NCBI GenBank assembly: GCA_903882875.1
Contig: CAIRYQ010000018.1
Span: forward strand, 1-64,000
Origin: an uncultured Spartobacteria bacterium
Lineage (GTDB): Bacteria > Verrucomicrobiota > Verrucomicrobiia > Chthoniobacterales > Chthoniobacteraceae
Direction: 5' to 3'
DNA: 64,000 bases
In this document: positions 45,570 through 54,439 of the stretch, one piece after another
How positions within the stretch are numbered: position 1 is the stretch's first letter
Layout of the letters: the number at the start of each line of letters is the position of its first letter
Program-made: the position numbers and the translations under genes
The notes under the pieces: generated by a model
Told to the model about the DNA's origin: nothing
The model's database searches: none
What the model saw: only the letters and a program-made list of their open reading frames with translations

Positions 45570-45950
45570 TCAGACCGTTTGTTGTTTTGGAAAGTAGCGC
45601 ACATTGGGAAGGTCTTTGAAGTGCTCGTCCTGAGTCCAGAGGGTCGCATCGTGCTGCATCGCCACAGCGTAAATGATGCTGTCCGCGAGCGGCAACGGAT
45701 GGCGAGCAGCCTCCAGTGTGAGCGTGATGTCCAAGTCAACAACCCTGCCTGCCTGCATCATGCTTGCGATTTGCAGCGCGGCATCCTCGCCGTGCTCGCG
45801 AAGCACTTTCTTAAAGACCTCGTAAATGGAAATGACCGGCACGACGAGATTGCCGGTGTCCTCGATGGCAGATGCGAACAATGAGGCCCGGTCGCTGTTG
45901 GCGAGGTATTCGAGCCAGCCGGACGAATCCACGACATTGGCAGTGCTCAC
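45570..45950 (-). CDS. vapC: VapC-type PIN-domain ribonuclease toxin
   Basis: 126 residues. PIN domain with the acidic active site: Asp in NVVDSSGWLEY, Glu in ISIYEVFKK, Asp in PLADSIIYAVA and Asp in LWTQDEHF. Cleaves tRNA or other RNA when free of its antitoxin. Its ATG overlaps the antitoxin stop as ATGA, the standard layout. Confidence 0.9.
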   Translation of the reverse strand: MSTANVVDSSGWLEYLANSDRASLFASAIEDTGNLVVPVISIYEVFKKVLREHGEDAALQIASMMQAGRVVDLDITLTLEAARHPLPLADSIIYAVAMQHDATLWTQDEHFKDLPNVRYFPKQQTV

Positions 45951-46153
45951 AGCCGGTCGGCGTCGCGCTCGATGGTGGTGTCCATCCCGCGCAGGAAGCC
46001 ACGCATTTCCTGAATCGGGCGAACGGGAATGAATTCGACCCGGTCGGCGTATTGCAGGACGCGGAATTCCTCGCCCGCCGTGAGATGCAATGCCTCACGA
46101 ATGGCCTTGGGGATCACAACTTGGAATTCCGGTGAAAGCGTGACGGTGTCCAT
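45947..46153 (-). CDS. vapB: AbrB/MazE-type antitoxin of the VapBC pair
   Basis: About 68 residues from ATG 46153 (MDTVTLSPEFQVVIPKAIREALHLTAGEEFRV). The swapped-hairpin AbrB DNA-binding fold takes up the first 45 residues; the C-terminus (GFLRGMDTTIERDADRL) should bind the toxin. Antitoxins of this kind repress their own operon. The gene starts about 50 bp downstream of the dehydrogenase gene. Confidence 0.87.
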   Translation of the reverse strand: MDTVTLSPEFQVVIPKAIREALHLTAGEEFRVLQYADRVEFIPVRPIQEMRGFLRGMDTTIERDADRL

Positions 46154-46204
46154 ATCGAGTGGGGCGAAAGGTAAACGATCTCGTGATCGAGGCAAGCGCA
46201 TGAA

Positions 46205-47371
46205 TCAGCCCAGCAGCGACTCGTAAATTTTCTCAAAATCCGCGGGCGTGATGGTGCGCGGATTGAAAGTGGCGGTCCACTGCTGCGAGGCTTCGAGCGC
46301 GAGCGTGGGGATCGCATCGCGCGTGACTCCGAATTTCCCCAGCGGCGCGGCGAGGCCGGTGAGGCGCAGGACTTCCTCGAGTTCCTGCGCGAGCGCCTCG
46401 GCGTCGGGCAGGCCGGCGGCGCGGCAGAGTTCGCCGTAGCGCGCCTCGGCGGAGGGTTCGCTCGCATTGAAGCGCACGATGGACGGCAGCACGATGCCGA
46501 CGGCCTGGCCGTGGACGACGCCGTAGCGCGCGGTGAGCGGGTTGGCCGCGCTGTGCGCCGCGCCGAGCATCGAGGCCTCGATGGCTGCGCCGGCAAAGGC
46601 CGCGCCGAGCTGCATGCGCCCGCGGGCGTCGAGGTCGTTCGGGTCGGTGAGCACGCGGGGCAGCGCGTCGAAGCACAGCCGGAAAGCCTCGTGCGAATAC
46701 ATCGCGCTGAGCGTGGTGCGCTTCCGCGTGACGGCGGTCTCGACGGCGTGTGAGAGCGCGTCCATGCCCGTGAGCGCGGTCACGCGCGCGGGCTGGCTGA
46801 CGGTGAGCTCGGGGTCGAGCAGCGCGATGCGCGCGGAGACTTTCGGGTCGAGACATGCCATCTTTTGATGCGTCACCTCGTCGGCGATGAGCGCGGCGGA
46901 CTGGCATTCGCTGCCGGTGCCCGCGGTCGTGGGGATGGCGATGAGCGGCAGCAAGGGTTTTGTGGCTTTGCCGACGCCCCAGTAGTCCTTCACCGCGCCG
47001 CCGTTCGTGAGAATGAGATTGCTGCCCTTCGCCGTATCCATGCTGCTCCCGCCGCCGAGGCCGATGAAAATATCCACTTTCGCCGCATCCGCCGCCGCCA
47101 CGCAGCGCCGCACGTCGTCGGTATCGGGATTTTCACGGACGCTGTCGAACACCGTCACGCCGACACCCGCCGCTTCGAGCGCGATGAGCGCGCGCTCGGC
47201 ATGGCCAGCCTTGGCGATTCCCTTGTCCGTGACGAGCAGGGCGTGCCGCCCGCCGAGTTCCGCGGCGAGCGCGCCGAGTTTGCTCAGGGAGCCGGGGCCG
47301 AAAACGAGCCGGGTGCGCGGAGTCCAGTCAAAGGGTGCGGGCGGCAGGCCGGAGGTGGAGCAATGGTGCAT
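46205..47371 (-). CDS. Iron-containing alcohol dehydrogenase
   Basis: 388 residues. Group III alcohol dehydrogenase. The nucleotide-binding GGGSSMDTAKG and the metal ligands are visible: Asp and His in GMDALSHAVET and the two histidines in GAAHSAANPLTARYGVVHGQAVG. PTTAGTGSE is another family hallmark. The substrate is unspecified; relatives act on butanol, propanediol or lactaldehyde. A duplicate of its last 80 bp lies beyond vapBC. Confidence 0.92.
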   Translation of the reverse strand: MHHCSTSGLPPAPFDWTPRTRLVFGPGSLSKLGALAAELGGRHALLVTDKGIAKAGHAERALIALEAAGVGVTVFDSVRENPDTDDVRRCVAAADAAKVDIFIGLGGGSSMDTAKGSNLILTNGGAVKDYWGVGKATKPLLPLIAIPTTAGTGSECQSAALIADEVTHQKMACLDPKVSARIALLDPELTVSQPARVTALTGMDALSHAVETAVTRKRTTLSAMYSHEAFRLCFDALPRVLTDPNDLDARGRMQLGAAFAGAAIEASMLGAAHSAANPLTARYGVVHGQAVGIVLPSIVRFNASEPSAEARYGELCRAAGLPDAEALAQELEEVLRLTGLAAPLGKFGVTRDAIPTLALEASQQWTATFNPRTITPADFEKIYESLLG

Positions 47372-47746
47372 GAAAATTGGTCGTTCGACTCGTCAAGCTG
47401 GGCGGATGTTCAAAGCCGCGGGCCGCGGGGAAAATTAGATGTACACTCGGCCACCGCGCATGTGGAAAGGCTGTGTGCTGTGACTTGATGTCCTGTTGCT
47501 GCTCATAAGCCCGTTGAATGCGCCTTTCAAAAAAAGAGCAAGAGCAAGAGCGCGGGCGAAACATAAAAAATCATTCCGCCCACCGTTTTCGCCACCGCCT
47601 GGAATAGCAGAGCGCAGGGCATCATCGCTGCTTTGGCTCTATGAAAAGCCCGCAGCCCACAGCCCATGTCACGACCGTCCCAATCCACGCAGGGAAATTC
47701 CGCCTTGCGCCGATGCCCTGCATCTCTACGGTGTGGAATCCCATAC
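47372..47746. other. 375-bp gap with no gene seen
   Basis: Divergent space between the alcohol dehydrogenase and a rightward secreted-protein gene. Contains a short AGAGCA-type tandem repeat around 47528-47548 and otherwise no convincing gene, RNA or terminator. It should hold the promoters of both genes, but no clear boxes stand out. Confidence 0.6.
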
Positions 47747-48640
47747 ATGAAGACCGCCAAGGTTTTCGCCGTTTTTGCCGGACTTCTGTTCATGGCTGGC
47801 GCGGCGACGGCCCAAACCCCACAGCCGACCTACCAGAGCAGCGCGGATTTTGCCCGCTACGCGATGAAGTTGCGCGAGGAATCCATACTCAAGCTGGAGC
47901 CGCAGGTGATCGTGCCCACAGATGGCCACAAGGAAGGCGGCGCGCGCAGCCTCTACCCGTGGAAACTGAATATCGTCACGACCGTTTTCTGGGTCGGCGA
48001 GCAGGCCGGCCAGAACAACCCGGTGCATAATTTTTCAAGCTGCTGGGATCTGAACTGGTGGCGTACGTACGGCGGAATTGACGGCCCGGATGGCCGCAAA
48101 AAGCTGGAGGACGGCGGCACCATCCCCGCCGGATTCATCCCGCAGCAGAACCCGTTTTATTTTGCGCTGCCCTACAACGACGTGACGGGCGGACGCCACA
48201 AGCCCGAGGCGCGCAAAGTCATCCCGTGGTTCAACGCCATCTTCGAGCAGGAAGGCAAGTCCGTCTGCCGCGACCGCTGGATCATGATTCGCAAGGGTCT
48301 GCGCGTGTGCTACGCGCAGTGGTCCGATGTGGGGCCGTTCCGCACGGATCACTGGCAGTACGTCTTTGGAAATGAACGCCCTCAGTGGAATCTGAACCGT
48401 GGTGCCGGGCTGGACATCTCGCCCGCCGTGCGGGACTACCTCGGCATGGGCGGCATGGACGTGGCGGACTGGAAATTCGTCGAATACTCGGACGTGCCTT
48501 TCGGCCCGTGGTCGCGCTTCGGCGAGAACAACACGTTTGTCGTGGACGCGCGCCGCAAGACCACCCGCGTCGCGCAGGCGACGAAAAAGCCCGCCAGTCC
48601 CGCAACTGGTGGCGACGCTCCGGCTGTGGTGACGAAGTAG
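47747..48640 (+). CDS. Secreted protein, possible double-psi beta-barrel domain
   Basis: 297 residues from ATG 47747, starting a signal peptide (VFAVFAGLLFMAGAATAQ). The central part contains CYAQWSDVGPFRTDHWQYVFG and AGLDISPAVRDYLGMGGMDVADWKFVEY, which recalls the GPF/ID-S pattern of RlpA-like double-psi barrels. A peptidoglycan-cutting role would fit, but the catalytic residues are not certain, so this is inference. Ends in a Lys/Pro/Ala-rich tail. Confidence 0.6.
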   Translation: MKTAKVFAVFAGLLFMAGAATAQTPQPTYQSSADFARYAMKLREESILKLEPQVIVPTDGHKEGGARSLYPWKLNIVTTVFWVGEQAGQNNPVHNFSSCWDLNWWRTYGGIDGPDGRKKLEDGGTIPAGFIPQQNPFYFALPYNDVTGGRHKPEARKVIPWFNAIFEQEGKSVCRDRWIMIRKGLRVCYAQWSDVGPFRTDHWQYVFGNERPQWNLNRGAGLDISPAVRDYLGMGGMDVADWKFVEYSDVPFGPWSRFGENNTFVVDARRKTTRVAQATKKPASPATGGDAPAVVTK

Positions 48641-48723
48641 CGGCTCAGTCGCGCAACGCAGATCGTTCCAGCATTTTTCTCTTTGCGCGCGCCGCCGCGA
48701 TTCCGCATCTACTCGCGCCCCGC

Positions 48724-49692
48724 ATGGCATTCTCCGCCGAACAAGCCCTGACCCTTCTCCGCAAAGCGCAGGCGAACGACCGCCTCGCGCACGCCTACCT
48801 CATCACCGGCCCTGTCGGCAGCGGCACGCGCGAAGTCGCATCAGGGCTCACCGGCATCCTCGTCGGCGAAACCGCCAATCCGCTGAAGCACGCGGATGTC
48901 CACATCGCCGAGCCGGAATCCAAATCGCGCCGCATCACGATCGACCAGGTGCGCGAACTCGAACGATCCCTCCAGATGCGCGCGCTGCGTGGAGGACGGA
49001 AAGTGGTCGTCGTCTTCGATGCGGATCGCCTCATGGAACAGGCCGCGAACGCATTCCTGAAGACGCTCGAGGAACCGCCGCGCCAGTCGCACATCCTCCT
49101 CGTCAGCAATTTTCCCGAGCTGCTCATCGAGACCATTCTGTCGCGCTGCATCGAGATTCCGCTCGTGGCCGGCGCACGCCGCGGACTCAACGAACGCCAG
49201 CGCCGCATCGCCGAGTCGCTCCGCAATTTCTTCAAAATCCCGCGCCCCGAGCTGCCGCAGATTTTCGGCCTCGTCCGCGAAGTGCAGACACTTCTGGCCG
49301 AGGCGAAGGAGGCCATTTCCGACGAGACCGACGCCGCGTTCAAGGGCGAGGCGAAGCGTTTCCGCGAGGCCAGCGGCGTGGACTCCGGCTGGCTCGACGA
49401 CCGTGAGGATTTCCACAAGGCGCTCGCCGAGGCCCGCTATCGCAACGAGCGCGCCGTGCTCGTGGACACAATCGAGTCGTGGTGGGCCGACGTCCTCCGC
49501 CAGCAGCAGCGCGCCGAGCACCTGGACCTGCCCGATTTTTCCGCCGACACCGCCGCGCTCGCAGATCGTCTCGCAGTCTCCGACGTGATCACGCGCGCTG
49601 CCGCCATCGGCGGACTGCGGGAAAACTTCGGACGCAACGTGCAGGAGCAGCTCGCTGTCGAGGTCGCGTTCCTGGAGGCATTCGCCGCATGA
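48724..49692 (+). CDS. holB: DNA polymerase III delta-prime subunit (clamp loader)
   Basis: About 322 residues. AAA+ fold of the clamp loader: HAYLITGPVGSGTREVA (a degenerate P-loop, as delta-prime does not bind ATP), then VVVFDADRLMEQAANAFLKTLEEPP and LLVSNFPELLIETILSRCIEIPL, the sensor-1/SRC motif region. No zinc module cysteines are seen. Overlaps the next gene as ATGA. Confidence 0.88.
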   Translation: MAFSAEQALTLLRKAQANDRLAHAYLITGPVGSGTREVASGLTGILVGETANPLKHADVHIAEPESKSRRITIDQVRELERSLQMRALRGGRKVVVVFDADRLMEQAANAFLKTLEEPPRQSHILLVSNFPELLIETILSRCIEIPLVAGARRGLNERQRRIAESLRNFFKIPRPELPQIFGLVREVQTLLAEAKEAISDETDAAFKGEAKRFREASGVDSGWLDDREDFHKALAEARYRNERAVLVDTIESWWADVLRQQQRAEHLDLPDFSADTAALADRLAVSDVITRAAAIGGLRENFGRNVQEQLAVEVAFLEAFAA

Positions 49693-50150
49693 GCGCGCTG
49701 CTTGCCGCCGCGCCGCCGCGCAACTACGCGCAGTTCGGATTGCTCCCGATGGCTCTGATCACCGTCGCGTTCATCATCAATGTCGCCTCGTCGCACACGA
49801 AGGACATGAACCGCAAGTCCTCGCATGCGACCAGCCTGTTCCTGATCGCGCTGCTCATCGAGGTCTCCACATGGACCGTGCGCGCATTCCACGGGGGTTC
49901 GGAGGCCGGGGCATTCTGGGCCGTCATCAGCGCCGTGCTCATCCACTGCATGAGTGCCGTGCTTGCGCTGTTCGCGATCCGCGAGCACCGCACGGTGGGA
50001 AGATGGCCGTATGGCCGCCGCCGCTCGGCGTGGGGATTCTGGCTGAATGTCATCGCGCTGCTCGTGCTCGCCGCGTGGTTCTGGCTCGGCGCAAACCCGA
50101 AGGTGCATGAGCGGTTCTTCGGCGTGGAGGCGCCGCGGGCGGCGGCGTAG
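49689..50150 (+). CDS. Four-helix membrane protein, unknown function
   Basis: 153 residues. Four predicted membrane helices (FGLLPMALITVAFIINVA, ATSLFLIALLIEVSTWTVRAF, FWAVISAVLIHCMSAVLALFAI, WGFWLNVIALLVLAAWFWLG) with short basic loops. Resembles small hypothetical membrane proteins; no family assigned. Coupled to holB by ATGA. Confidence 0.65.
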   Translation: MSALLAAAPPRNYAQFGLLPMALITVAFIINVASSHTKDMNRKSSHATSLFLIALLIEVSTWTVRAFHGGSEAGAFWAVISAVLIHCMSAVLALFAIREHRTVGRWPYGRRRSAWGFWLNVIALLVLAAWFWLGANPKVHERFFGVEAPRAAA

Positions 50151-50217
50151 CGATTGAGCAATCGTGGTTTGAAGTCAAAATGACGGATGATGAACTGCAC
50201 CGGCGATCCGGCATTCG

Positions 50218-50502
50218 TCATTCGTCATTATCCCCCGGCACCGTCCCGCCCGCATCGCGGATCACCTTGTCCACCGCCGCGACATCCTCGAAGGCGAGGT
50301 GCTTGCGCTGATACTTGTTCCAGAGCACGCGCCGCAGTTCGAGCAGATCCTCCAGCAACGGCACGTCGTAGTAGGTCCACGAATCCTCTCCGCGCAGTTG
50401 TGCCTGGATGCGCCATTTGCCGCCAAATTTCTCCGCGCGCACCTCGCGCTTCTCGCCGTCCTCGGTCGTGTGTTTCCAGACGTGGATGTTTCGGGTTCCC
50501 AT
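50218..50502 (-). CDS. Small conserved protein, unknown function
   Basis: 94 residues from ATG 50502 (MGTRNIHVWKHTTEDGEKREVRAEKF). A compact, charged protein: beta-like N-terminus (GKWRIQAQLRGEDSWTYYD) and a helical C-terminus (LEDLLELRRVLWNKYQRKHLAFEDVAAVDKVI). No transmembrane segment and no recognised motif. Divergent from the CPBP protease gene. Confidence 0.6.
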   Translation of the reverse strand: MGTRNIHVWKHTTEDGEKREVRAEKFGGKWRIQAQLRGEDSWTYYDVPLLEDLLELRRVLWNKYQRKHLAFEDVAAVDKVIRDAGGTVPGDNDE

Positions 50503-50589
50503 TTTCGGAGTTCGGAAGTCGGTTTGAAAAAATTTGCGGTGCAGTGCGGCAGTGACATTCACCGCGCGCGCTGAAAGATAGACACCACC

Positions 50590-51486
50590 TTGAAGGATCT
50601 CCGCAAGCTCCTGCTATTTCTCATCACGTCGGTCGTGCTCGGCGCGCTGCTCGCGCCGCTGCTTTTCCGGTGCGTTCATCCGCTGGCCGCTCGCGGGATT
50701 TTTCCAAACATCACCGGCCAGGGTTTCCATCGCTACTTCAGCCGCACCGTGGAAATCGTCGCCATCCTCCTGCTGTGGCCGCTCGCTCACTCGCTGAAAG
50801 TGCGCTCGCTCGCGGACTTCGGACTCCAGCGGGACGCGCTCTGGCTGCGGCATCTGGCGCTCGGATTTTCCGCCGCCGTCGCGCTCATGGCCGTGATGTC
50901 GCTGCTCATCCTTGAATTCGGCGGCATCATTTTTCTCCCGGCGGAAATGCGGCACCCTGGCGAACTGCCAAAGGTGATCCTCACCGCCGCGTGCGTCGGC
51001 TTCATCGAGGAATGCATCTTCCGCGGCGCATTCCTCGGCCTGCTCCAGCGAACGATGCCGCGCACCCCCGCCCTGTTCGCCAGCGCGCTTTTTTTCGCCG
51101 TGCTGCATTTCATCCAGCCGCTGAAATCCGAAGTCGCGCCTGACAATGTGACGTGGTTCTCCGGCCTCGCGCTCATCCCGGAAATTTTCAGCCAGTGGAA
51201 AAATCCGATGATGATCGCCGCGTCATTCACTACACTGCTCGCAGTCGGCTGCGTGCTCGGCTGGGCGATGCAGCGCACGCGTGCGCTCTGGCTCGGCATC
51301 GGCCTGCACGCGGGCTGGGTGTTCTGCGTGCAGGGCTTCGGGAAATTCGCGTCGTTCGTGCCGGGAAAACTTCCGTGGATCGGCGCGGACATCCGCATCG
51401 GCCTCGCGCCGCTCGTCACCGTCATCCTCACCGGCGTGCTCTGCCGCGCCATTCTCGCCCATGAGCGTCGCAACAGTCACGAGTAG
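50590..51486 (+). CDS. CPBP-family intramembrane metalloprotease
   Basis: 298 residues, starting at TTG 50590 because no ATG fits. About eight membrane segments. The CPBP (Abi/Rce1) motifs are present: EECIFRG (EExxxR), FFAVLHFIQP and LGIGLHAGW, which hold the catalytic Glu and His residues. Members cleave CAAX-like or other membrane substrates and are linked to bacteriocin immunity or cell-envelope processing. Overlaps comF by 26 bp. Confidence 0.85.
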   Translation: MKDLRKLLLFLITSVVLGALLAPLLFRCVHPLAARGIFPNITGQGFHRYFSRTVEIVAILLLWPLAHSLKVRSLADFGLQRDALWLRHLALGFSAAVALMAVMSLLILEFGGIIFLPAEMRHPGELPKVILTAACVGFIEECIFRGAFLGLLQRTMPRTPALFASALFFAVLHFIQPLKSEVAPDNVTWFSGLALIPEIFSQWKNPMMIAASFTTLLAVGCVLGWAMQRTRALWLGIGLHAGWVFCVQGFGKFASFVPGKLPWIGADIRIGLAPLVTVILTGVLCRAILAHERRNSHE

Positions 51487-52192
51487 GATTTTTCGTGCGC
51501 TCGGCACGCTCTGCTTCCCGCCGCACTGCGCGGCGTGCAAGTCCGCGACGGAACCCGGCATCCATGTCTGCACTCCATGCGCAGAAAGTGTGCGGCGCAT
51601 CGAACCTCCGTTCTGCGAACGCTGTTCGCAGCCCTTCGACGGAGCGATCACACAGAAGTTCACCTGCTCGAATTGCGCGGATCGCGAGGTGCATTTCGAG
51701 TGCGCCGTCGCCGCGTACCGCAGCCACGGTGTCGTCCGCGATTTCATCCACCATTTCAAATACAACGGGCAGCGCCACCTCCGCCATCCGCTCGCCGACT
51801 GGCTTGCCAAGTCGCTCGAAGACCCGCGCATTTCCTCGCATCCGTTCGATGCGCTCGTGCCCGTGCCGCTGCACCACATCCGGTTTCGCGAGCGCGAATT
51901 CAACCAGGCCGCCGAACTCGCCGAACTCGTCTCGCGGCGCTGCGGCACTCCCGTCCTCCACGCGCTGAAACGCACGCGCTACACCTCCACGCAGACAAAG
52001 CTCGACCGCGCCGAGCGAATGGAAAACTTGCGCGGCGCATTCCGCGTGCGCCACACTGCGAGCGTGAAAGAACGACATCTCGTCCTCGTTGACGACGTAT
52101 TCACGACGGGCTCAACCGTCGAGGAGTGCTCACGCGTGCTCCTGCGCGCCGGCGCCGCCTCGGTGCGAGTCATCACAGTCGCCAGAGGCTGA
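51461..52192 (+). CDS. ComF-family phosphoribosyltransferase-like protein
   Basis: 243 residues from ATG 51461. N-terminal zinc-ribbon-like cysteines (CFPPHCAACKS, CTPCAESV, FCERCSQPF, CSNCADRE) precede the phosphoribosyltransferase fold with DALVPVPLHHIRFREREFNQAAELAEL and the PRPP loop VLVDDVFTTGST. ComF proteins support DNA uptake in transformable bacteria, though many are of unknown role. Confidence 0.88.
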   Translation: MSVATVTSRIFRALGTLCFPPHCAACKSATEPGIHVCTPCAESVRRIEPPFCERCSQPFDGAITQKFTCSNCADREVHFECAVAAYRSHGVVRDFIHHFKYNGQRHLRHPLADWLAKSLEDPRISSHPFDALVPVPLHHIRFREREFNQAAELAELVSRRCGTPVLHALKRTRYTSTQTKLDRAERMENLRGAFRVRHTASVKERHLVLVDDVFTTGSTVEECSRVLLRAGAASVRVITVARG

Positions 52193-52258
52193 AGCCGCGA
52201 AGCTCAAGCCACAGAAAAATGATCTCCGTCCACTCCAACCCCGAGGCAGCCTACCGCA

Positions 52259-53143
52259 ATGATTCCGCTGCCCATGCAAGAGCCTGACCCTTCCAATCCC
52301 ATGGGAATCTTCTCCAAGCCGGTCTTCACCTCCGGCAAAAAACGCGAACTGCCCGCCGGCCTCTGGACGAAATGTCCCGGCTGCGCGGAAATCATCCACA
52401 ACCTCGAAATCGAGCGCAACGACCGCATCTGCCCGAAGTGCGAGCACCACTTCGCACTCACCGCGCGTGACCGCATCGAATTGCTCGTGGACGAGGGCAG
52501 CTTCACCGAGCACGACGCAAAACTCGTCTCCGTGGACACGCTGAAATTCACCGGCCAGGCCAGCTACACCGACCGCCTGAAAAAATACCAGAAGGCCACC
52601 GGCCAGCTCGACGCCGTCATCACCGGCATCGGCGGCATCGCGGGAAAAAGGGTGAGCATTGCCGTGATGGATTTCGGATTTCTCGCCGCGACGATGGGCA
52701 GTGTCGTCGGTGAAAAAATCACCCGCGCCATTGAGCGCGCGACTGCGCAGAGGCTGCCCGTGATCATCGTCAGCGCCAGCGGCGGAGCTCGCATGTACGA
52801 GGGAATGCTTTCGCTCATGCAGATGGCAAAGACGTGCGGTGCGCTCGCGCGCCATTCCGATGCGCGCCTGCCCTACATTTCCGTCCTCACCGACCCGACC
52901 ACCGCGGGCGTGATGGCCAGCTACGCGAGCGTCGGCGACGTGATCATCGCCGAACCGAAGTGCATGATCGGCTTCGCCGGCCCGCGTGTGATCCGCGAGA
53001 CGACACACCAGGAATTGCCGCCGGGATTCCAGACCGCCGAGTTTTGCGTGGAGCACGGCCTCGTGGACATGATCGTGCATCGCAAGAAAATGAAGGAGAC
53101 GCTCGCGGGGCTGCTCACATATCTCGCGCCAGCCGCCGCGTGA
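52259..53143 (+). CDS. accD: Acetyl-CoA carboxylase carboxyltransferase beta subunit
   Basis: 294 residues. Four-cysteine zinc motif TKCPGCAEI...CPKCEHHF followed by the crotonase fold with GSVVGEKITRAIERA, IIVSASGGARMYEG and DPTTAGVMASYASVGDV. Transfers the carboxyl group from biotin to acetyl-CoA. An inner ATG (MGIFSKPVF at 52301) is a possible start. It precedes folC by one base, the usual accD-folC order. Confidence 0.96.
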   Translation: MIPLPMQEPDPSNPMGIFSKPVFTSGKKRELPAGLWTKCPGCAEIIHNLEIERNDRICPKCEHHFALTARDRIELLVDEGSFTEHDAKLVSVDTLKFTGQASYTDRLKKYQKATGQLDAVITGIGGIAGKRVSIAVMDFGFLAATMGSVVGEKITRAIERATAQRLPVIIVSASGGARMYEGMLSLMQMAKTCGALARHSDARLPYISVLTDPTTAGVMASYASVGDVIIAEPKCMIGFAGPRVIRETTHQELPPGFQTAEFCVEHGLVDMIVHRKKMKETLAGLLTYLAPAAA

Positions 53144-53144
53144 A

Positions 53145-54377
53145 GTGACCTACCGCGAGGCGCTCGACTGGCTCTACGGCCTGCAGGTCCACGGCATCGT
53201 GCTGGGCCTGGAAAAAATCCGCCGGCTGTGCGACGCGCTCGGCGTGAACACGGTGAGCGGTGGGAAGCGCCGCTTCATCCACGTCGCGGGCACGAATGGC
53301 AAAGGCTCCGTCTGTGCGATGGCCGCCGCGATTTGCGTCGCCGCACGCCACCGCACGGGACTCTACGTTTCGCCGCACCTCGTTTCATTCCGCGAGCGAA
53401 TCCGCCTCGGGCCGAATCTGATTCCCGAGGAACACGTCGCCGAGGGACTCACAAAAATCCGCACCATCATCAGCGAATGGGAACACACGCCGACATTTTT
53501 TGAAATCACCACGGCGCTCGCGCTGGCGTGGTTCCAGCAGCAGAACGCCGAGATCGTGATTCTCGAAACCGGACTCGGCGGACGCCTCGACGCGACCAAC
53601 GTCGTCACGCCCACCGTCGCCGTCATCACGCCCATCGGTCTCGATCACACGCAACATCTCGGCGGCACGCTCGCCGAGATCGCGGGAGAAAAGGCGGGCA
53701 TCATCAAGCCGGGCACGCCCGTTGTCTCCGCGACGCAGGCGCCCGATGCCGAAGCCGTAATCCGTGCAGTTGCACAGGCCGCGGGCGCGAGACTGAAATT
53801 CATCACCGAGCCGATCGGCAGGGACTGCCCGCTCTCGCTCGCGGGCAGCCACCAGCGGCACAACGCCGCGCTCGCATTCGCCGCCATCATCGAGGCCGGC
53901 CTGCGCCCTGAGCCGCGCGTCGTGCGAGAGGCATTGTCCAAGGTCGAATGGCCCACGCGTTTTCAGCGTGCGGATGATCGCATCGTGATTGACGGCGCGC
54001 ACAACCCGCCCGCGGCCGCGCAGCTTGCCGCGACGTGGAGCGAGGAATTTGGCGACGAAAAGGCGGCGCTCATCCTCGGCATCCTTGCGGACAAGGACGC
54101 GCCCGGAGTCGTGGCCGCGCTGCTTCCGATTGCTGCGCGCATCATCTGCGCACCTGTCCGCAGTCCCCGTGCTCTCGCGCCCGCACAGCTCGCGGAAATC
54201 ATCCGCACGCAATCGCGCGCGATGCCCGTGTCCATCGCGGAAAACCTCGAAGCCGCGCTCGCCGATGCGCGCACCGACGGCGCGCGCACGCTCATCGCCG
54301 GATCACTTTTCCTCGCAGGCGAAACACTCGTCCGCCTCGGCCTCGCCGAGGGTGAGCACGAGTGGAGCGCGCAGTGA
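53145..54377 (+). CDS. folC: Bifunctional folylpolyglutamate synthase/dihydrofolate synthase
   Basis: 410 residues, GTG start. Adds glutamate to dihydropteroate/folates. Mur-ligase-type ATP site FIHVAGTNGKGSVCAM, then YVSPHLVSFRERI, ILETGLGGRLDATNVV and the DGAHNPPAAAQL motif. The adjacent accD and folC are co-transcribed in many bacteria. Confidence 0.95.
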   Translation: MTYREALDWLYGLQVHGIVLGLEKIRRLCDALGVNTVSGGKRRFIHVAGTNGKGSVCAMAAAICVAARHRTGLYVSPHLVSFRERIRLGPNLIPEEHVAEGLTKIRTIISEWEHTPTFFEITTALALAWFQQQNAEIVILETGLGGRLDATNVVTPTVAVITPIGLDHTQHLGGTLAEIAGEKAGIIKPGTPVVSATQAPDAEAVIRAVAQAAGARLKFITEPIGRDCPLSLAGSHQRHNAALAFAAIIEAGLRPEPRVVREALSKVEWPTRFQRADDRIVIDGAHNPPAAAQLAATWSEEFGDEKAALILGILADKDAPGVVAALLPIAARIICAPVRSPRALAPAQLAEIIRTQSRAMPVSIAENLEAALADARTDGARTLIAGSLFLAGETLVRLGLAEGEHEWSAQ

Positions 54378-54439
54378 CACATGGAGCAAAGGTTTGCAAC
54401 CTGTGCCACGAAGCCGCGCCCGCACTTTCACAAACGCGG

